The notes: generated from the sequence alone by a model not told the origin. A stretch of 64,000 nt of DNA from Streptomyces sp. TG1A-8 (GCF_030499535.1 NZ_JASTLB010000001.1:5580001-5644000); one strand, 5' to 3'; positions 16,504 to 26,275 are shown, counted from the stretch's first letter. Numbers and translations: made by a program.

Positions 16504-17667
16504 CTAGAGCAGCGCGAACTGGCCCTCCGGCCCCTCCTCCCGGTGGCCCAGGACCGAGGCGGGGCGGCGGGAGGCGGAGGGGGGCGGGAGGACGCCCGCC
16601 CGGCCGAGGTCCGTCCTCGTCACCGGCGAGGCCACCGCCGGTCCGACGCGCAGCGGACGGACCTCCGCCAGCAGGGTCAGGACCGTGATCAGCTCCAGGA
16701 GTTCCGACGTCCAGGACTGCGGCCAGACCGCGGGACGGATCGCCGCCAGGGTGCCGGGGGCGGCCGGGGCGGTGCGGGCGGTGAACCAGGCCTCCAGGAC
16801 CCGGACTCCGGCCACCCGGTGGTCCCAGGCCTGCGGCGGCACGGGGGAGACGCGGCCCCCGTCGAGGTGGAGGGTCTCCTCGTCGCGGTCGTAGCGGAGG
16901 GTCAGGGGGCGCGCGGGAAGCGGCGCGCGGACGTACGGGCGGCGGCCGCCGGGGAGCCTGGGCCGTTCGCCGTCGCGCCGCATCAGCCACAGCGTCCGGC
17001 GTCCCAGCTCGACGCCCCGCGTCCACAGCCCGGCGTCCCCGGTGAGCGGCACGGTCAGGTCCGGGCGGACCGCCGCCAGGATCCAGGCCAGCAGGTCCAG
17101 GGCCGTCACGCGCTCACCGAGGCGGTCCGACAGGTGCTCCGCCAGGCCCGGCGCCACGTTCGGTTCCGTGCCGCCCGGGCGGCGGTACAGCGGGCGGACG
17201 CGGCCCGCGCGGAGGGCGGGCAGCAGCGAGGTCGCCAGCAGCGCAGCGCCCTCGGCGGACCCCGCGCCCGTCTCCACCACGAACACCTGCCGCCCGTCCG
17301 CCACCCGCCACAGCTCCGGGCGGGCCGCGTCGAGCAGCCGGTGGTCCGGGATCAGCCACTGCTCGTCGAAGGGCGCCGCCAGGACGCGCACGGGCTCCGC
17401 GCAGGGCCCCTCGGCCCGCGCCAGCCGCTCCGTGCCGCCCACCCGGCCCGGCAGCTGTCCCACGGCGGTGTGCAGCGTGCGGGAGCGGGTGGGTTCGAAC
17501 AGCGCCTCCCGGTCCGGTCCCCGGGCCTTGAGCAGGGCGTCCCAACGGGCCCTCAGGCACGCCGGGTCGGGCGCCGTCGGCCAGGCGCGGCCCGGCCGCA
17601 GCGGTGCGACGGACCACGGCATGAGGTCCGCCAGCGGCGGAGCGTCGTCGTGCGTCACGCTGGGCAT
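16504..17667 (-). CDS. Type ISP restriction/modification-like protein (C-terminal specificity region)
   Basis: A 387-aa protein conserved in Streptomyces and usually named after the C-terminal specificity domain of type ISP enzymes (LlaBIII-like). Typical blocks are LADLMPWSVAPLRPGR, FEPTRSRT, DEQWLIPDHRLLDAARPELWRVAD and PLYRRPGGTEPN. No helicase, nuclease or methyltransferase motifs are present and no restriction partner lies nearby. It is thus an orphan whose DNA-modification role is doubtful. It sits at the right border of the pseudogene zone, and its stop codon is 60 bp from the CoA-transferase remnant. The name comes from family memory; the function is unknown. Confidence 0.6.
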   Translation of the reverse strand: MPSVTHDDAPPLADLMPWSVAPLRPGRAWPTAPDPACLRARWDALLKARGPDREALFEPTRSRTLHTAVGQLPGRVGGTERLARAEGPCAEPVRVLAAPFDEQWLIPDHRLLDAARPELWRVADGRQVFVVETGAGSAEGAALLATSLLPALRAGRVRPLYRRPGGTEPNVAPGLAEHLSDRLGERVTALDLLAWILAAVRPDLTVPLTGDAGLWTRGVELGRRTLWLMRRDGERPRLPGGRRPYVRAPLPARPLTLRYDRDEETLHLDGGRVSPVPPQAWDHRVAGVRVLEAWFTARTAPAAPGTLAAIRPAVWPQSWTSELLELITVLTLLAEVRPLRVGPAVASPVTRTDLGRAGVLPPPSASRRPASVLGHREEGPEGQFALL

Positions 17668-17693
17668 CGTAGAGCCTGCCGCGGGCGCCCGGA

Positions 17694-18443
17694 TCAGTTG
17701 GCGTCCAAGGTGACCGTGAAGGAGAACCGGTCGCCCCGGTAGTGGATGACCGCCACGTCCAGCGCACGGCCCGCGGCGTCGTACGTCACGCCCGTGTAGT
17801 GCAGGATCGGGCTCAGCAGCGGCACCCGCAGCAGCCGCGCGGTCTCCGGGTCGGCGAGCCGGGCCTCCACGGTGTCCGTGATGCGGCCGATGTCCGCGCC
17901 CGCGACGTCCCGCAGCACCTTCGTCATCGGCCAGCGGACCAGGTCCTCCAGGTCGATCCGCGCGGCCAGTTCGGGACGGACGTGGTTGCGGGCGTGGTTG
18001 GTCGGCTCGCCGGTCTTCTCGTCGCTGCGCAGGCGGTGGTAGGTCGCCACCTCCGCGAGGCCGGGGAAGTACTCGGCGAGTTCCCCGGGCACGGCAGCCC
18101 TGCCGTGCCCCAGCAGCTCGGTCGCCATGCCGGACTGCTGGGCCACGATCGCGTCCACCGAGCCGAGCAGCCGCACCGGCGCCCCGCGCCGCGCCCCCGG
18201 CTCGATGAACGTGCCGCGCCGCCGGTGCCGGCTGATCAGCCCCTCGTCCTCCAGTTCCTTCAGCGCCTGGCGCATGGTCAGCACGCTGACCCCGTAGTGC
18301 TCCGCCAGCCGCTCCTCGGTGGGCAGGCGCAGCGGGTCCTGCGGTGAGCGCCCGAGTATCGAGGCGCGCAGCGACTGCGACACCTGGTACCAGAGCGGCA
18401 GCTTGCGGTTCAGGACGATCGAATCCGGGGCGAAGGAGGTCAC
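17694..18443 (-). CDS. GntR-family regulator with UTRA domain (HutC type)
   Basis: A 249-aa regulator. The N-terminal GntR winged helix occupies about residues 10-80, with LPTEERLAEHYGVSVLTMRQALKEL and the wing RRGTFI. It is followed by a UTRA ligand-binding domain (about 95-245). It lies 45 bp downstream of hmgA on the same strand, so it is probably co-transcribed and may control homogentisate or aromatic amino-acid breakdown. It precedes the type ISP-like gene by 26 bp. UTRA regulators bind sugars, histidine intermediates or other small acids; which one applies here cannot be told. Confidence 0.88.
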   Translation of the reverse strand: MTSFAPDSIVLNRKLPLWYQVSQSLRASILGRSPQDPLRLPTEERLAEHYGVSVLTMRQALKELEDEGLISRHRRRGTFIEPGARRGAPVRLLGSVDAIVAQQSGMATELLGHGRAAVPGELAEYFPGLAEVATYHRLRSDEKTGEPTNHARNHVRPELAARIDLEDLVRWPMTKVLRDVAGADIGRITDTVEARLADPETARLLRVPLLSPILHYTGVTYDAAGRALDVAVIHYRGDRFSFTVTLDAN

Positions 18444-18488
18444 GCGGCTATCCGTATCCGTCGGAGGACGTTCGGCGCAACGCCGGCG

Positions 18489-19802
18489 TCACGGCGTGCG
18501 GAAGTGGCGTTCGAGACCCCGCCACACGTCGTCGTACCCCTGCTGCAGGTGCTCCGCCCCGGCCGCCTGCGGGGTGAGCGCCACCGGCCAGCGGGTCTCG
18601 AACATGAACGCCAGTCCGTCGTCGACCTTCTGCGGCCTCAGCTCCGCCGCGCTCGCCCGGTCGAAGGTGTCCCGGTCGGGCCCGTGCGCCGACATCATGT
18701 TGTGCAGCGAGCCGCCGCCCGGCACGAAACCCTCGGCCTTCGCGTCGTAGGCGCCCTCCACCAGGCCCATGTACTCGCTCATCACGTTCCGGTGGAAGTA
18801 CGGCGGCCGGAAGGTGTCCTCGCCCACCAGCCAGCGCGGCGCGAAGACCACGAAGTCGACGCCCGCCAGGCCCGGGGTGTCCGACGGGGAGGTCAGCACG
18901 GTGAAGATCGACGGGTCCGGGTGGTCGTAGGAGATGCTGCCGATCACATTGAAACGGCGCAGGTCATAGACGTACGGCACATGGTTGCCGTGCCAGGCGA
19001 CCACGTCCAGGGGGCTGTGGTCGTACGTGGCCGTCCAGAGGTTGCCGCAGAACTTGTTCACCACCTCCACCGGGCCCTCCACGTCCTCGTACGCCGCCAC
19101 CGGTGCGCGGAAGTCACGGGGGTTCGCCAGGCCGTTGGCGCCGATCGGGCCGAGGTCGGGCAGTTGGAACGGTGCCCCGTAGTTCTCGCACACATAGCCG
19201 CGCGCGGACGCGTCCAGCAGCTCCACACGGAAGCGCACCCCACGCGGAACCAGTGCCACCTGTGCGGGCTCCACATGCAGCAGTCCGAACTCGGTGCGCA
19301 GCAGCAGCCCGCCCCGCTCCGGCACGATCAGCAGCTCCCCGTCGGCGTCGGAGAAGACCCGCTCCATCGAGGCGTTGGCGTGGTACAGGTGCACGGCCAT
19401 CCCGGCGCGCAGGCCCGCGTCGCCGTTCCCGCCCAGCGTCCACAGGCCGGCCAGGAAGTCCGTGCCGGCGGGCGGCTCGGGCAGCGGGTTCCAGCGCAAC
19501 CGGTTGGGGTCGGGCACCGTCTCGGTGAAGGGGGCGGTGCGCACCGCGCCGTTGCCGGTGCGGGTGAACGCCGGGTGCGCGGCCGAGGGGCGGATCCGGT
19601 ACAGCCAGGAGCGGCGGTTGCGGGCCCGCGGCTCGGTGAAGGCCGTACCGCTCAACTGCTCGGCGTACAGGCCGAGCGGCGCCCGCTGCGGCGCGTTGCG
19701 GCCCTCGGGCAGCGCGCCCGGCACCGCCTCGGAGGCGTGTTCGTTGCCGAACCCGGCGAGGTACGACAGTCCCTCGGCGGTCTTCCGCGCGTCCCCGTGC
19801 AT
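18489..19802 (-). CDS. hmgA: Homogentisate 1,2-dioxygenase
   Basis: A 437-aa non-haem iron dioxygenase that opens the ring of homogentisate to maleylacetoacetate in tyrosine and phenylalanine breakdown. Clear family blocks are [12 protein letters not shown] at the N-terminus, [18 protein letters not shown] with iron ligands His and Glu, and [10 protein letters not shown] with the third His. I start it at the ATG at 19802 ([11 protein letters not shown]), preceded by GGGAG. The frame is open further upstream but that part is low-complexity. It is followed by a UTRA-type GntR gene and is divergent from a TetR gene 220 bp away. Confidence 0.95.
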   Translation of the reverse strand: MHGDARKTAEGLSYLAGFGNEHASEAVPGALPEGRNAPQRAPLGLYAEQLSGTAFTEPRARNRRSWLYRIRPSAAHPAFTRTGNGAVRTAPFTETVPDPNRLRWNPLPEPPAGTDFLAGLWTLGGNGDAGLRAGMAVHLYHANASMERVFSDADGELLIVPERGGLLLRTEFGLLHVEPAQVALVPRGVRFRVELLDASARGYVCENYGAPFQLPDLGPIGANGLANPRDFRAPVAAYEDVEGPVEVVNKFCGNLWTATYDHSPLDVVAWHGNHVPYVYDLRRFNVIGSISYDHPDPSIFTVLTSPSDTPGLAGVDFVVFAPRWLVGEDTFRPPYFHRNVMSEYMGLVEGAYDAKAEGFVPGGGSLHNMMSAHGPDRDTFDRASAAELRPQKVDDGLAFMFETRWPVALTPQAAGAEHLQQGYDDVWRGLERHFRTP

Positions 19803-20022
19803 GATCGCTCCCTTGCGGTCCTCATTCCTCTGCATCACCGTAGGAATGAGCGGGGGCGCGCGCAAGGGGACGGGCGGCCGCCGTCCGGCAGGGGGCGGGA
19901 ACCGGACTCCAGGGGGATCCGGGGCGGGGCGTTGTCCCCGCCCTCCCGGCCGCGGTGAGCGGGCCGGCGGTCCGCGCCCGTACCGGGGGGCGAGGTTCAC
20001 CGGACCCCGGCGGAAAGGCATC

Positions 20023-20639
20023 ATGAAACCCGTGCCCCACGCGAGCTCCCTGCGCCGCGCGCCCGTCCAGCGGCGCAGCGCCGAACGGCTGACCAGAATC
20101 CTCGACGCCTGCGCCGAACTCCTCGACGAGGCCGGCTACGACGGCCTGAGCACCCGGGCCGTCGCCCTGCGCGCCGGAGTGCCCATCGGCTCGGTCTACC
20201 GGTTCTTCGGCAACAAGCGGCAGATGGCCGACGCCCTCGCCCAGCGCAACCTGGACCGGTACGCCGGGCGGGTCGCCGAGCGCCTGGAGCGGGCCGGACG
20301 GGGGACTGGCGGGCCGCCATGGACGCCGTACTGGACGAGTACCTGGACATGAAGCGCACCGCGCCCGGTTTCTCCCTGGTGGACTTCGGCAACCAGATAC
20401 CCGTCGGCGTCCACCGGGCCGAGCCCAACACCCGCGTCGCCGACCGCCTCACCGACCTGCTCTCCGGTTTCCTCGGCCGCACCCCCGACGACGAGCTGCG
20501 CCGTGTCTTCCTGATCGCCGTGGAAAGCGCGGACACCCTCGTCCAACTGGCGTTCCGGGCCGACCCGCAGGGCGACGAGGCGATCCTCGGGGAGGCCCGG
20601 GAACTGCTGCGGGCGTACCTGGGGCGCGTGCTCGACTGA
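20023..20639 (+). pseudogene. TetR-family regulator with a one-base frameshift
   Basis: The first part (from ATG 20023) is a good TetR helix-turn-helix: [41 protein letters not shown]. At a run of five Gs (20300-20304) the frame changes. The expected DWRAAMDAVLDEYLDMKRT and the whole ligand-binding domain to LLRAYLGRVLD continue in another frame up to 20639. The total length is one base short of a full frame, so a single G deletion explains it. A homopolymer sequencing error is as likely as a real mutation. The gene lies just upstream of the molybdopterin oxidoreductase, whose promoter has a TetR-like operator. Confidence 0.8.
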
Positions 20640-20686
20640 GTCCCCCGGGCGTCGCCGGAACCGGCCGACGGCGAGGACTCCCCTCC

Positions 20687-20705
20687 ATGCCAACCGGTCG
20701 GTATG
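20687..20705 (+). promoter_or_regulatory. TetR-like operator over the promoter of the molybdoenzyme
   Basis: ATGCCAACCGGTCGGTATG is a near-perfect dyad of the CATACCGACCGGTCGGTATG type. It overlaps a TATGCT -10 box (20702-20707). Related copies stand at 36900-36919 and 42391-42409. The regulator could be the adjacent frameshifted TetR or the TetR at 39443. Confidence 0.6.
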
Positions 20706-20764
20706 CTCGCGTCCAGGGCCCGCCTGTGCCGGCCCGGCACCGTCGCCGACCCCCGGGAGGACCC

Positions 20765-23017
20765 GTGTCCCGCACCGCCCTGCGAATCTGCCCCCTGTGC
20801 GAGGCCACCTGCGGGCTGACCCTCACCATCGAGGGCACCCGTGTCACCGGCGCCCGCGGCGACCGCGAGGACGTCTTCAGCAAGGGCTTCGTCTGCCCCA
20901 AGGGCGCCTCCTTCGGCGCCGTCGACGGCGACCCCGACCGGTTGCGCACCCCGCTCGTCCGCAGGGACGGCGCGCTGCGCGAGGCCACCTGGGAGGAGGC
21001 CTTCGACGCGGTCGCCGCCGGCCTGCGCCCGGTCGTGGAGCGCCACGGTCCCGACAGCCTCGGCGTGGTCCTCGGCAACCCCAACGCGCACACCATGGCC
21101 GGCGCCCTCTACCCCGGCGTCCTGCTCGGCGCGCTGCGCACCCGCAGCCTGTTCACCGCCTCCACGGTCGACCAGATGCCCAAGCACGTCTCCAGCGGGC
21201 TGCTCTTCGGCGACGCCCACGCCATCGCGGTACCGGACCTGGACCACACCGGCCACCTGCTCCTCATCGGCGCCAACCCGCTGGAGTCCAACGGCAGTCT
21301 GTGCACCGCCGCCGACTTCCCCGGCAAGCTCAGGGCGCTCAGGGCCCGCGGCGGCCGGCTCACCGTCGTCGACCCGCGCCGCACCCGCACCGCCAGGCTC
21401 GCCGACCGCCACGTGGCGATCCGCCCCGGCACCGACGCCCTGCTGCTCGCCGCGATGGCCACGGTGCTCTTCGAGGAGGACCTGACCGACCCCGGGGACC
21501 TCGCCCCGCACGTGCAGGGCGTGGACGAGGTCCGCGAAGCCCTGCGGGACTTCACCCCCGAAGCCGTCGCCGGGGCCTGCGACGTCGACGCCGGCCTCAT
21601 CCGCACCCTCGCCCGCGACCTGGCCGCCGCCCCCACCGCGGCCGTCTACGCCCGCATCGGCAGCTGCACCGTCCCGCACGGCACCCTGGCGAGCTGGCTG
21701 GTCGACGTCCTCAACGTCCTCACCGGCAACCTCGACCGGCCGGGAGGCGCCCTGTTCCCGCAGGCGGCCACCGACCGGACCCCGCGCCCGGCCGGCCCCG
21801 GCCGGGGCTTCGCGCTCGGCCGCTGGCACTCGCGGGTGCGCCGGCTGCCCGAGGCCAAGGGGGAGTTGCCGCTCTCCGCGCTCGCCGAGGAGATCGACAC
21901 CGCCACCGAGGAGGGCGAACCCGTCCGCGCGCTGGTCGTGCTCGCCGCCAATCCGGTGCTGTCCGCCCCCGACGGCGACCGCCTCGGCAAGGCCCTGGAC
22001 GCACTGGACTTCATGGTCAGCGTCGACCCGTACCTGAACGAGACCTCGTGCCACGCGGACGTCGTCCTGCCCCCGCCCCCGCCCTCCCAGAGCCCGCACC
22101 ACGACTTCGTCTTCAACACCTTCGCCGTGCGCCACCAGGTCCGCTACAGCAGGCCCGCCGTCCCCCTGGAAGCGGGCTGCATGGCCGAGACGGAGATCTG
22201 GGCCCGGCTGATCCTGGCCGTCACCGGCAGGCACGGCGCCGACCCGGCCGCCGTGGACCGGGCGGTGATCGAGCAGACCCTCGGCAAGGCCGTGCGCGAA
22301 CCCCACTCGCCGGTGCACGGCCGCGACCCGGGGGAACTCGCTGCCCGGTTGCACGGCGACACCGGACCCGAGCGGCGGCTGGACCTGATGCTGCGCCTCG
22401 GCCCCTACGGCGACGGCTTCGGCGCCCGGCCCGGCGGACTGACGCTGCGCGAACTGCTCGCCCACCCGCACGGCATCGACCTCGGGCCGCTGCGCCCCCG
22501 CCTGCCGCAACCGCTGAAGACCCGCAGCGGCAAGGTCGAACTGCTGCCGGAGCCCATCGCCGGCGACCTGCCCAGGCTCCGCGCGGCCCTGCGCGAGCGG
22601 CCCGCCGGACTCGTCCTCGTCGGCCGCCGCCACCTGCGCTCCAACAACAGCTGGATGCACAACGTGCCCGCCCTCACCGGCGGCAGCAACCGCTGCACCC
22701 TGCACCTGCACCCCGAGGACGCCGAACGGCTCGGCGTGCGCGACGGGGAGCCGGTGCGGGTGAAGGGCGCCGGGGGAGGGGTGACCGTGCCCGCCGAGGT
22801 CACCGACGAGGTCCGGCGGGGCGTGGTGAGCCTCCCGCACGGCTGGGGCCACCACCGCCCCGGCACCCGGCTCGGCCACGCCGCCACCGTCCCCGGCGTC
22901 AACGTCAACCAGCTCCTGGACGGCAGCCTGCTCGACCCGCTGTCGGGCAACGCCGTCCTCAACGGGGTGCCGGTCGAGGTGAGCGCCGTGCCGGGGACGC
23001 CTGCCCCGGTGGGCTGA
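20765..23017 (+). CDS. Molybdopterin-dependent oxidoreductase (formate dehydrogenase/nitrate reductase-like)
   Basis: A 750-aa member of the Mo-bis-MGD family. Four N-terminal cysteines (C9, C12, C16, C44) hold a [4Fe-4S] cluster. The molybdopterin domains follow, with signatures such as GANPLESNGS, VVDPRRTRTA, NPVLSAPDG and a C-terminal cofactor domain (LHLHPEDAERLGV, SLPHGWGHHRPG). Members act on formate, nitrate or unknown small substrates. No electron-transfer subunit is adjacent and no Tat signal is present, so it is cytoplasmic. The GTG at 20765 is chosen because GGGAGG lies 7 bases before it. Confidence 0.88.
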   Translation: MSRTALRICPLCEATCGLTLTIEGTRVTGARGDREDVFSKGFVCPKGASFGAVDGDPDRLRTPLVRRDGALREATWEEAFDAVAAGLRPVVERHGPDSLGVVLGNPNAHTMAGALYPGVLLGALRTRSLFTASTVDQMPKHVSSGLLFGDAHAIAVPDLDHTGHLLLIGANPLESNGSLCTAADFPGKLRALRARGGRLTVVDPRRTRTARLADRHVAIRPGTDALLLAAMATVLFEEDLTDPGDLAPHVQGVDEVREALRDFTPEAVAGACDVDAGLIRTLARDLAAAPTAAVYARIGSCTVPHGTLASWLVDVLNVLTGNLDRPGGALFPQAATDRTPRPAGPGRGFALGRWHSRVRRLPEAKGELPLSALAEEIDTATEEGEPVRALVVLAANPVLSAPDGDRLGKALDALDFMVSVDPYLNETSCHADVVLPPPPPSQSPHHDFVFNTFAVRHQVRYSRPAVPLEAGCMAETEIWARLILAVTGRHGADPAAVDRAVIEQTLGKAVREPHSPVHGRDPGELAARLHGDTGPERRLDLMLRLGPYGDGFGARPGGLTLRELLAHPHGIDLGPLRPRLPQPLKTRSGKVELLPEPIAGDLPRLRAALRERPAGLVLVGRRHLRSNNSWMHNVPALTGGSNRCTLHLHPEDAERLGVRDGEPVRVKGAGGGVTVPAEVTDEVRRGVVSLPHGWGHHRPGTRLGHAATVPGVNVNQLLDGSLLDPLSGNAVLNGVPVEVSAVPGTPAPVG

Positions 23018-23257
23018 GCAGGGGACCGGCCCGGAGCCTCCCGCCCGCGGGCCGGTGCCCCGCCGGCGGCGTCGCGCCGCGGCCACCGGGTGCCGGACGG
23101 GGCGGGGGCGGGTCCGGCGCGAGCGCCCGGGGTTGCGCCGCACGAGCGACATCCGGCGGCGCGTCCGGCGTTGGTGCCCCGGGCCGCGGTGCGCATGCGT
23201 GAGAGTCCAAACCGAAGAGCGATTTGTATGAAAATCGTCCAACTCGGAGGAGCTTGC

Positions 23258-23911
23258 ATGCCCACCCTGACAGTTCCACGAACCCTCCCCCGCGCGGGCG
23301 CCACCGTCGTCCTGACCACCCTCGCCGCGGCCGGCGTGTCATGGGCGGCGGCGCCGTACGCGAGGGCCCAGGGGGAGAACGGCGACATCCGGGTGCACCG
23401 CGTGGGCGTGCCCTTCGGCGTCTCCAAGGACGATCCGGTGGTCTGCAGGTTCTACCTGGACGCCGTCAACTTCGACGTCCTGCCGGCCATCACCTACACC
23501 ATCCAGGCGCAGCCCCCGCTGCCCACCGCCGCCACCGTCACCGGCACCATCCAGCTCGCCGGGGGCGCCGGGCACACGGACCCGCTGGGCCTGGCCGACG
23601 GCCAGTACCGGATCACCTGGGTCGTGGCCGGCGCTCCCCGCGAGAAGGTCTTCCGGGTCAACTGCCACGACGGCAAGCAGGACGGGGGGCACGACCGGAA
23701 CAACCAGATCGAGGACCACCAGCGTGCCGACACCTCCTGGGGCCAGGGCGACGACCCGAACGGCCCGAGGGGCGGCGTCCACGCGGGCGGCGGCGGCCTC
23801 ATCGACACCGTGGGCGCCTTCTCGCCGGTGGCCGCCGCCGCGGCGGTGGTCGCGGCCGGCGCCGCCGTGTACGTCCGGCTGGTCCGCCGGCGGCCCCATG
23901 GCGCCGCGTAG
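23258..23911 (+). CDS. Secreted, membrane-anchored protein paired with a class F sortase
   Basis: A 217-aa protein. The start at ATG 23258 follows CGGAGG. A signal peptide spans about residues 1-37 (LPRAGATVVLTTLAAAGVSWAAA, cut near ARAQG). A compact domain (about 40-135) contains two cysteines. A low-complexity Asp/Asn/Gly/His linker leads to a hydrophobic helix (AAAAAVVAAGAAVYV) and a basic tail RLVRRRPHG. This is the shape of a sortase substrate, but no LPXTG or LAXTG is present. The nearest candidate is LIDTV just before the helix. Its stop overlaps the sortase gene start by 14 bp. The function of the domain is not recognised. Confidence 0.75.
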   Translation: MPTLTVPRTLPRAGATVVLTTLAAAGVSWAAAPYARAQGENGDIRVHRVGVPFGVSKDDPVVCRFYLDAVNFDVLPAITYTIQAQPPLPTAATVTGTIQLAGGAGHTDPLGLADGQYRITWVVAGAPREKVFRVNCHDGKQDGGHDRNNQIEDHQRADTSWGQGDDPNGPRGGVHAGGGGLIDTVGAFSPVAAAAAVVAAGAAVYVRLVRRRPHGAA

Positions 23912-24611
23912 GCGCGGGCGCAGGCCCTGGTACCGGACGCGCGCCTACCGCCTCGCCAGGACGGCCCTGCTCGCGGTCGTCCTGGTGGCGGTGGGCGTCC
24001 GGTCCGGGGAGCACGACGGGGCCCGGGGACCCCTCCGGGCCGCGGGACGGGGCACCGCCCCGGACTCCGCCCGCGCCGACGGGCGCGGCGCCGGCCGGGA
24101 CGGGACCGGCCCGGACCGCGCCGCGCCCCGCCCGGCACCCCCGCCCCGTCCGCTGGCCCGGTCCCGGCCGACGTCCCTGCGCATCCCGTCCCTGGGCATC
24201 GACGCGCCCGTCGTCGCCGTCCGGCTCGACGGCGACCGGCAGCTGGCGACCCCGCCGGTCGACAGGCCCAGGCTGGTCGGCTGGTACGAGGGCGGCCCCA
24301 CCCCGGGGGAGCCCGGCACCGCGGTCGCCGTCGGCCACCGCGACACCAGGACGGGCCCCGCCGTCTTCGCCGCGCTCGCCCAGGTCGAGCCCGGCAGGCG
24401 TATCGAGGCCCGGCGCGCCGACGGCCGCACCGCCGTCTACACCGTGGACCGGGTGAAGGTCTTCGACAAGGCCGGCTTCCCGGACGAGGAGGTCTACGGC
24501 CCGGTCCGGCGCCCGGAGCTGCGCGTGCTCACCTGCGGGGGCCTGTTCAGCAGGCGCACCGGCTACACGGGCAACGTGGTCGTCTTCGCCCACCTGACCG
24601 CCACGAGGTGA
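23898..24611 (+). CDS. Class F sortase
   Basis: A 237-aa cysteine transpeptidase. An N-terminal membrane anchor (LARTALLAVVLVAVGV) is followed by a proline/arginine-rich linker and the sortase domain (about 95-235). Catalytic residues are H147 (VGHRDT), C213 (LRVLTCGG, the TLXC-type motif) and an Arg near 220 (SRRTGY). Class F sortases are widespread in actinobacteria and poorly understood. The 14-bp overlap with the upstream secreted protein implies that protein is its substrate or partner. After the gene, about 200 bp of alanine/proline-biased DNA is non-coding. Confidence 0.88.
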   Translation: MAPRRRGRRPWYRTRAYRLARTALLAVVLVAVGVRSGEHDGARGPLRAAGRGTAPDSARADGRGAGRDGTGPDRAAPRPAPPPRPLARSRPTSLRIPSLGIDAPVVAVRLDGDRQLATPPVDRPRLVGWYEGGPTPGEPGTAVAVGHRDTRTGPAVFAALAQVEPGRRIEARRADGRTAVYTVDRVKVFDKAGFPDEEVYGPVRRPELRVLTCGGLFSRRTGYTGNVVVFAHLTATR

Positions 24612-24815
24612 CCGCACGGTGCGGGCCGCGGCGCCCGCACCGGCGGCGCGCGGCTCCCCGGCGGCCCGGACCGGCTCCCCCGCTCCCCGTCCCGCCCGGG
24701 CGAAGCGCCCGATGCCGTGCCACGCCTCCTCCCGCTCCCCGCCCGCCCGGCCCGGAGGCCCCGGCCCGGCGGGCGCGTCCCGGCGCGTCCGGTGGCCGGG
24801 ACGTCTGGCGCACAA

Positions 24816-24834
24816 AAACTAACACCGCTAGTTT
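24816..24834 (+). promoter_or_regulatory. TetR operator upstream of the aldehyde dehydrogenase operon
   Basis: AAACTAACACCGCTAGTTT is a 19-bp imperfect dyad ending 37 bp before the ATG. A sister site (28165-28183) lies between the TetR gene and the acyl-CoA dehydrogenase. This makes it the probable binding site of the TetR protein encoded at 27497-28138. Confidence 0.7.
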
Positions 24835-24871
24835 GGAGGTGGACGACGCCGACCCGCCGGGAGGAAGCACC

Positions 24872-26260
24872 ATGAAGGCACACGACGGCCTCTACATCGA
24901 CGGCGTCTGGCGCCCCGCCGGGAGCCGTGACGTGATCGAGGTCGTGAACCCGGCCGACGAGCAGGTCATCGGCCGGGTCCCGGCGGGCGGCGCCGCGGAC
25001 GTCGACGGCGCGGTGCGCGCGGCGCGCGCCGCCCTGCCCGGCTGGGCCGCCACGCCCCCCGCCGAGCGGGCCGCCCGCCTGGCCGCCCTGCGGGACGTCC
25101 TGGCGGCGCGCAAGGACGAGATCGCCGCGACGGTCACCGCCGAACTGGGCTCCCCGCTGCCGTTCTCGCAGGCGGTGCACGCGAGCGTGCCGATCGCGGT
25201 CGCGGGCTCCTACGCCGAGCTGGCCGCGGCCCACTCCTTCGAGGAGAGGGTCGGCAACTCCACCGTCCTGCACGAGCCCGTCGGCGTCGTCGCCGCGATC
25301 ACCCCCTGGAACTACCCCCTGCACCAGATCGTCGCCAAGGCCGCCCCGGCGCTGGCCGCCGGCTGTACGATCGTCCTCAAGCCGGCCGAGGACACCCCGC
25401 TCACCGCGCAGCTCTTCGCCGAGGCCGTCCACGAGGCGGGCCTGCCGGCCGGCGTGTTCAACCTGGTCACCGGTCTCGGCCCGGTCGCCGGGCAGGCCCT
25501 CGCCGAACACCCGGACGTCGACATGGTCTCCTTCACCGGTTCCACGGCGGTCGGCCGGCGGATCGGCGCGGTGGCCGGCGCGGCCGTGAAGAAGGTCGCC
25601 CTCGAACTCGGCGGCAAGTCGGCCAACGTCATCCTGCCCAGCGCCGACCTCGCCAGGGCCGTCAACGTCGGCGTGGCCAACGTGATGGCCAACTCCGGCC
25701 AGACGTGCAGCGCCTGGACCCGCATGCTGGTCCACCGCGAGCAGTACGCCGAGGCCGTCGAACTGGCCGCCACCGCCGCCGCCAAGTACGGCGACCGCAT
25801 CGGCCCGGTCGTCAACGCCAAGCAGCAGCAGCGGGTGCGCGGTTACATCGAGAAGGGCATCGCCGAGGGTGCCCGCCCGGTCGCCGGCGGTCCCGAAGCC
25901 CCGCGCGAGAAGGGCTACTTCGTCAGCCCGACCGTCCTCGCGGACGTGACCCCCGGCATGACCGTCGCCCAGGAGGAGATCTTCGGCCCGGTCCTGTCGG
26001 TCCTGCGCTACGAGGACGAGGACGACGCCCTGCGCATCGCCAACGGCACGGTGTACGGCCTCGCGGGGGCCGTCTGGGCCGGTGACGAGAGCGAGGCGGT
26101 GGCCTTCGCCCGCCGCATGGACACCGGCCAGGTCGACATCAACGGCGGCCGGTTCAACCCCCTCGCCCCCTTCGGGGGGTACAAGCAGTCCGGGGTCGGC
26201 CGGGAACTCGGCGCGCACGGACTCGCCGAGTACCTCCAGACCAAGTCCCTCCAGTTCTGA
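24872..26260 (+). CDS. Aldehyde dehydrogenase, NAD(P)-dependent
   Basis: A 462-aa ALDH-superfamily enzyme, oxidising an aldehyde to an acid. Visible residues are the cofactor-binding [10 protein letters not shown] and KPAEDTP region, general base E245 (ALELGGKSA) and nucleophile C279 ([11 protein letters not shown]), spaced as usual. The [14 protein letters not shown] motif is near the end. The ATG at 24872 has GGGAGGAAG upstream. It is 15 bp from the alcohol dehydrogenase gene, with which it forms an operon under the TetR operator at 24816. An alcohol-to-aldehyde-to-acid route for a fatty or aromatic substrate is likely; the substrate is not determinable. Confidence 0.92.
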   Translation: MKAHDGLYIDGVWRPAGSRDVIEVVNPADEQVIGRVPAGGAADVDGAVRAARAALPGWAATPPAERAARLAALRDVLAARKDEIAATVTAELGSPLPFSQAVHASVPIAVAGSYAELAAAHSFEERVGNSTVLHEPVGVVAAITPWNYPLHQIVAKAAPALAAGCTIVLKPAEDTPLTAQLFAEAVHEAGLPAGVFNLVTGLGPVAGQALAEHPDVDMVSFTGSTAVGRRIGAVAGAAVKKVALELGGKSANVILPSADLARAVNVGVANVMANSGQTCSAWTRMLVHREQYAEAVELAATAAAKYGDRIGPVVNAKQQQRVRGYIEKGIAEGARPVAGGPEAPREKGYFVSPTVLADVTPGMTVAQEEIFGPVLSVLRYEDEDDALRIANGTVYGLAGAVWAGDESEAVAFARRMDTGQVDINGGRFNPLAPFGGYKQSGVGRELGAHGLAEYLQTKSLQF

Positions 26261-26275
26261 GGAAGTCAGCGAGCC

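Noticed and set aside
20021..23242. A 1073-codon open frame on the minus strand opposite the molybdoenzyme (and similar long antisense frames elsewhere)
   Set aside because: It mirrors a well-recognised gene, has low-complexity Gly/Ala/Arg/Val composition and no family similarity. Such frames are a by-product of high third-position GC.
24612..24815. Open frame of about 70 codons before the ALDH operator
   Set aside because: Pure Ala/Pro/Arg low complexity without a ribosome-binding site.
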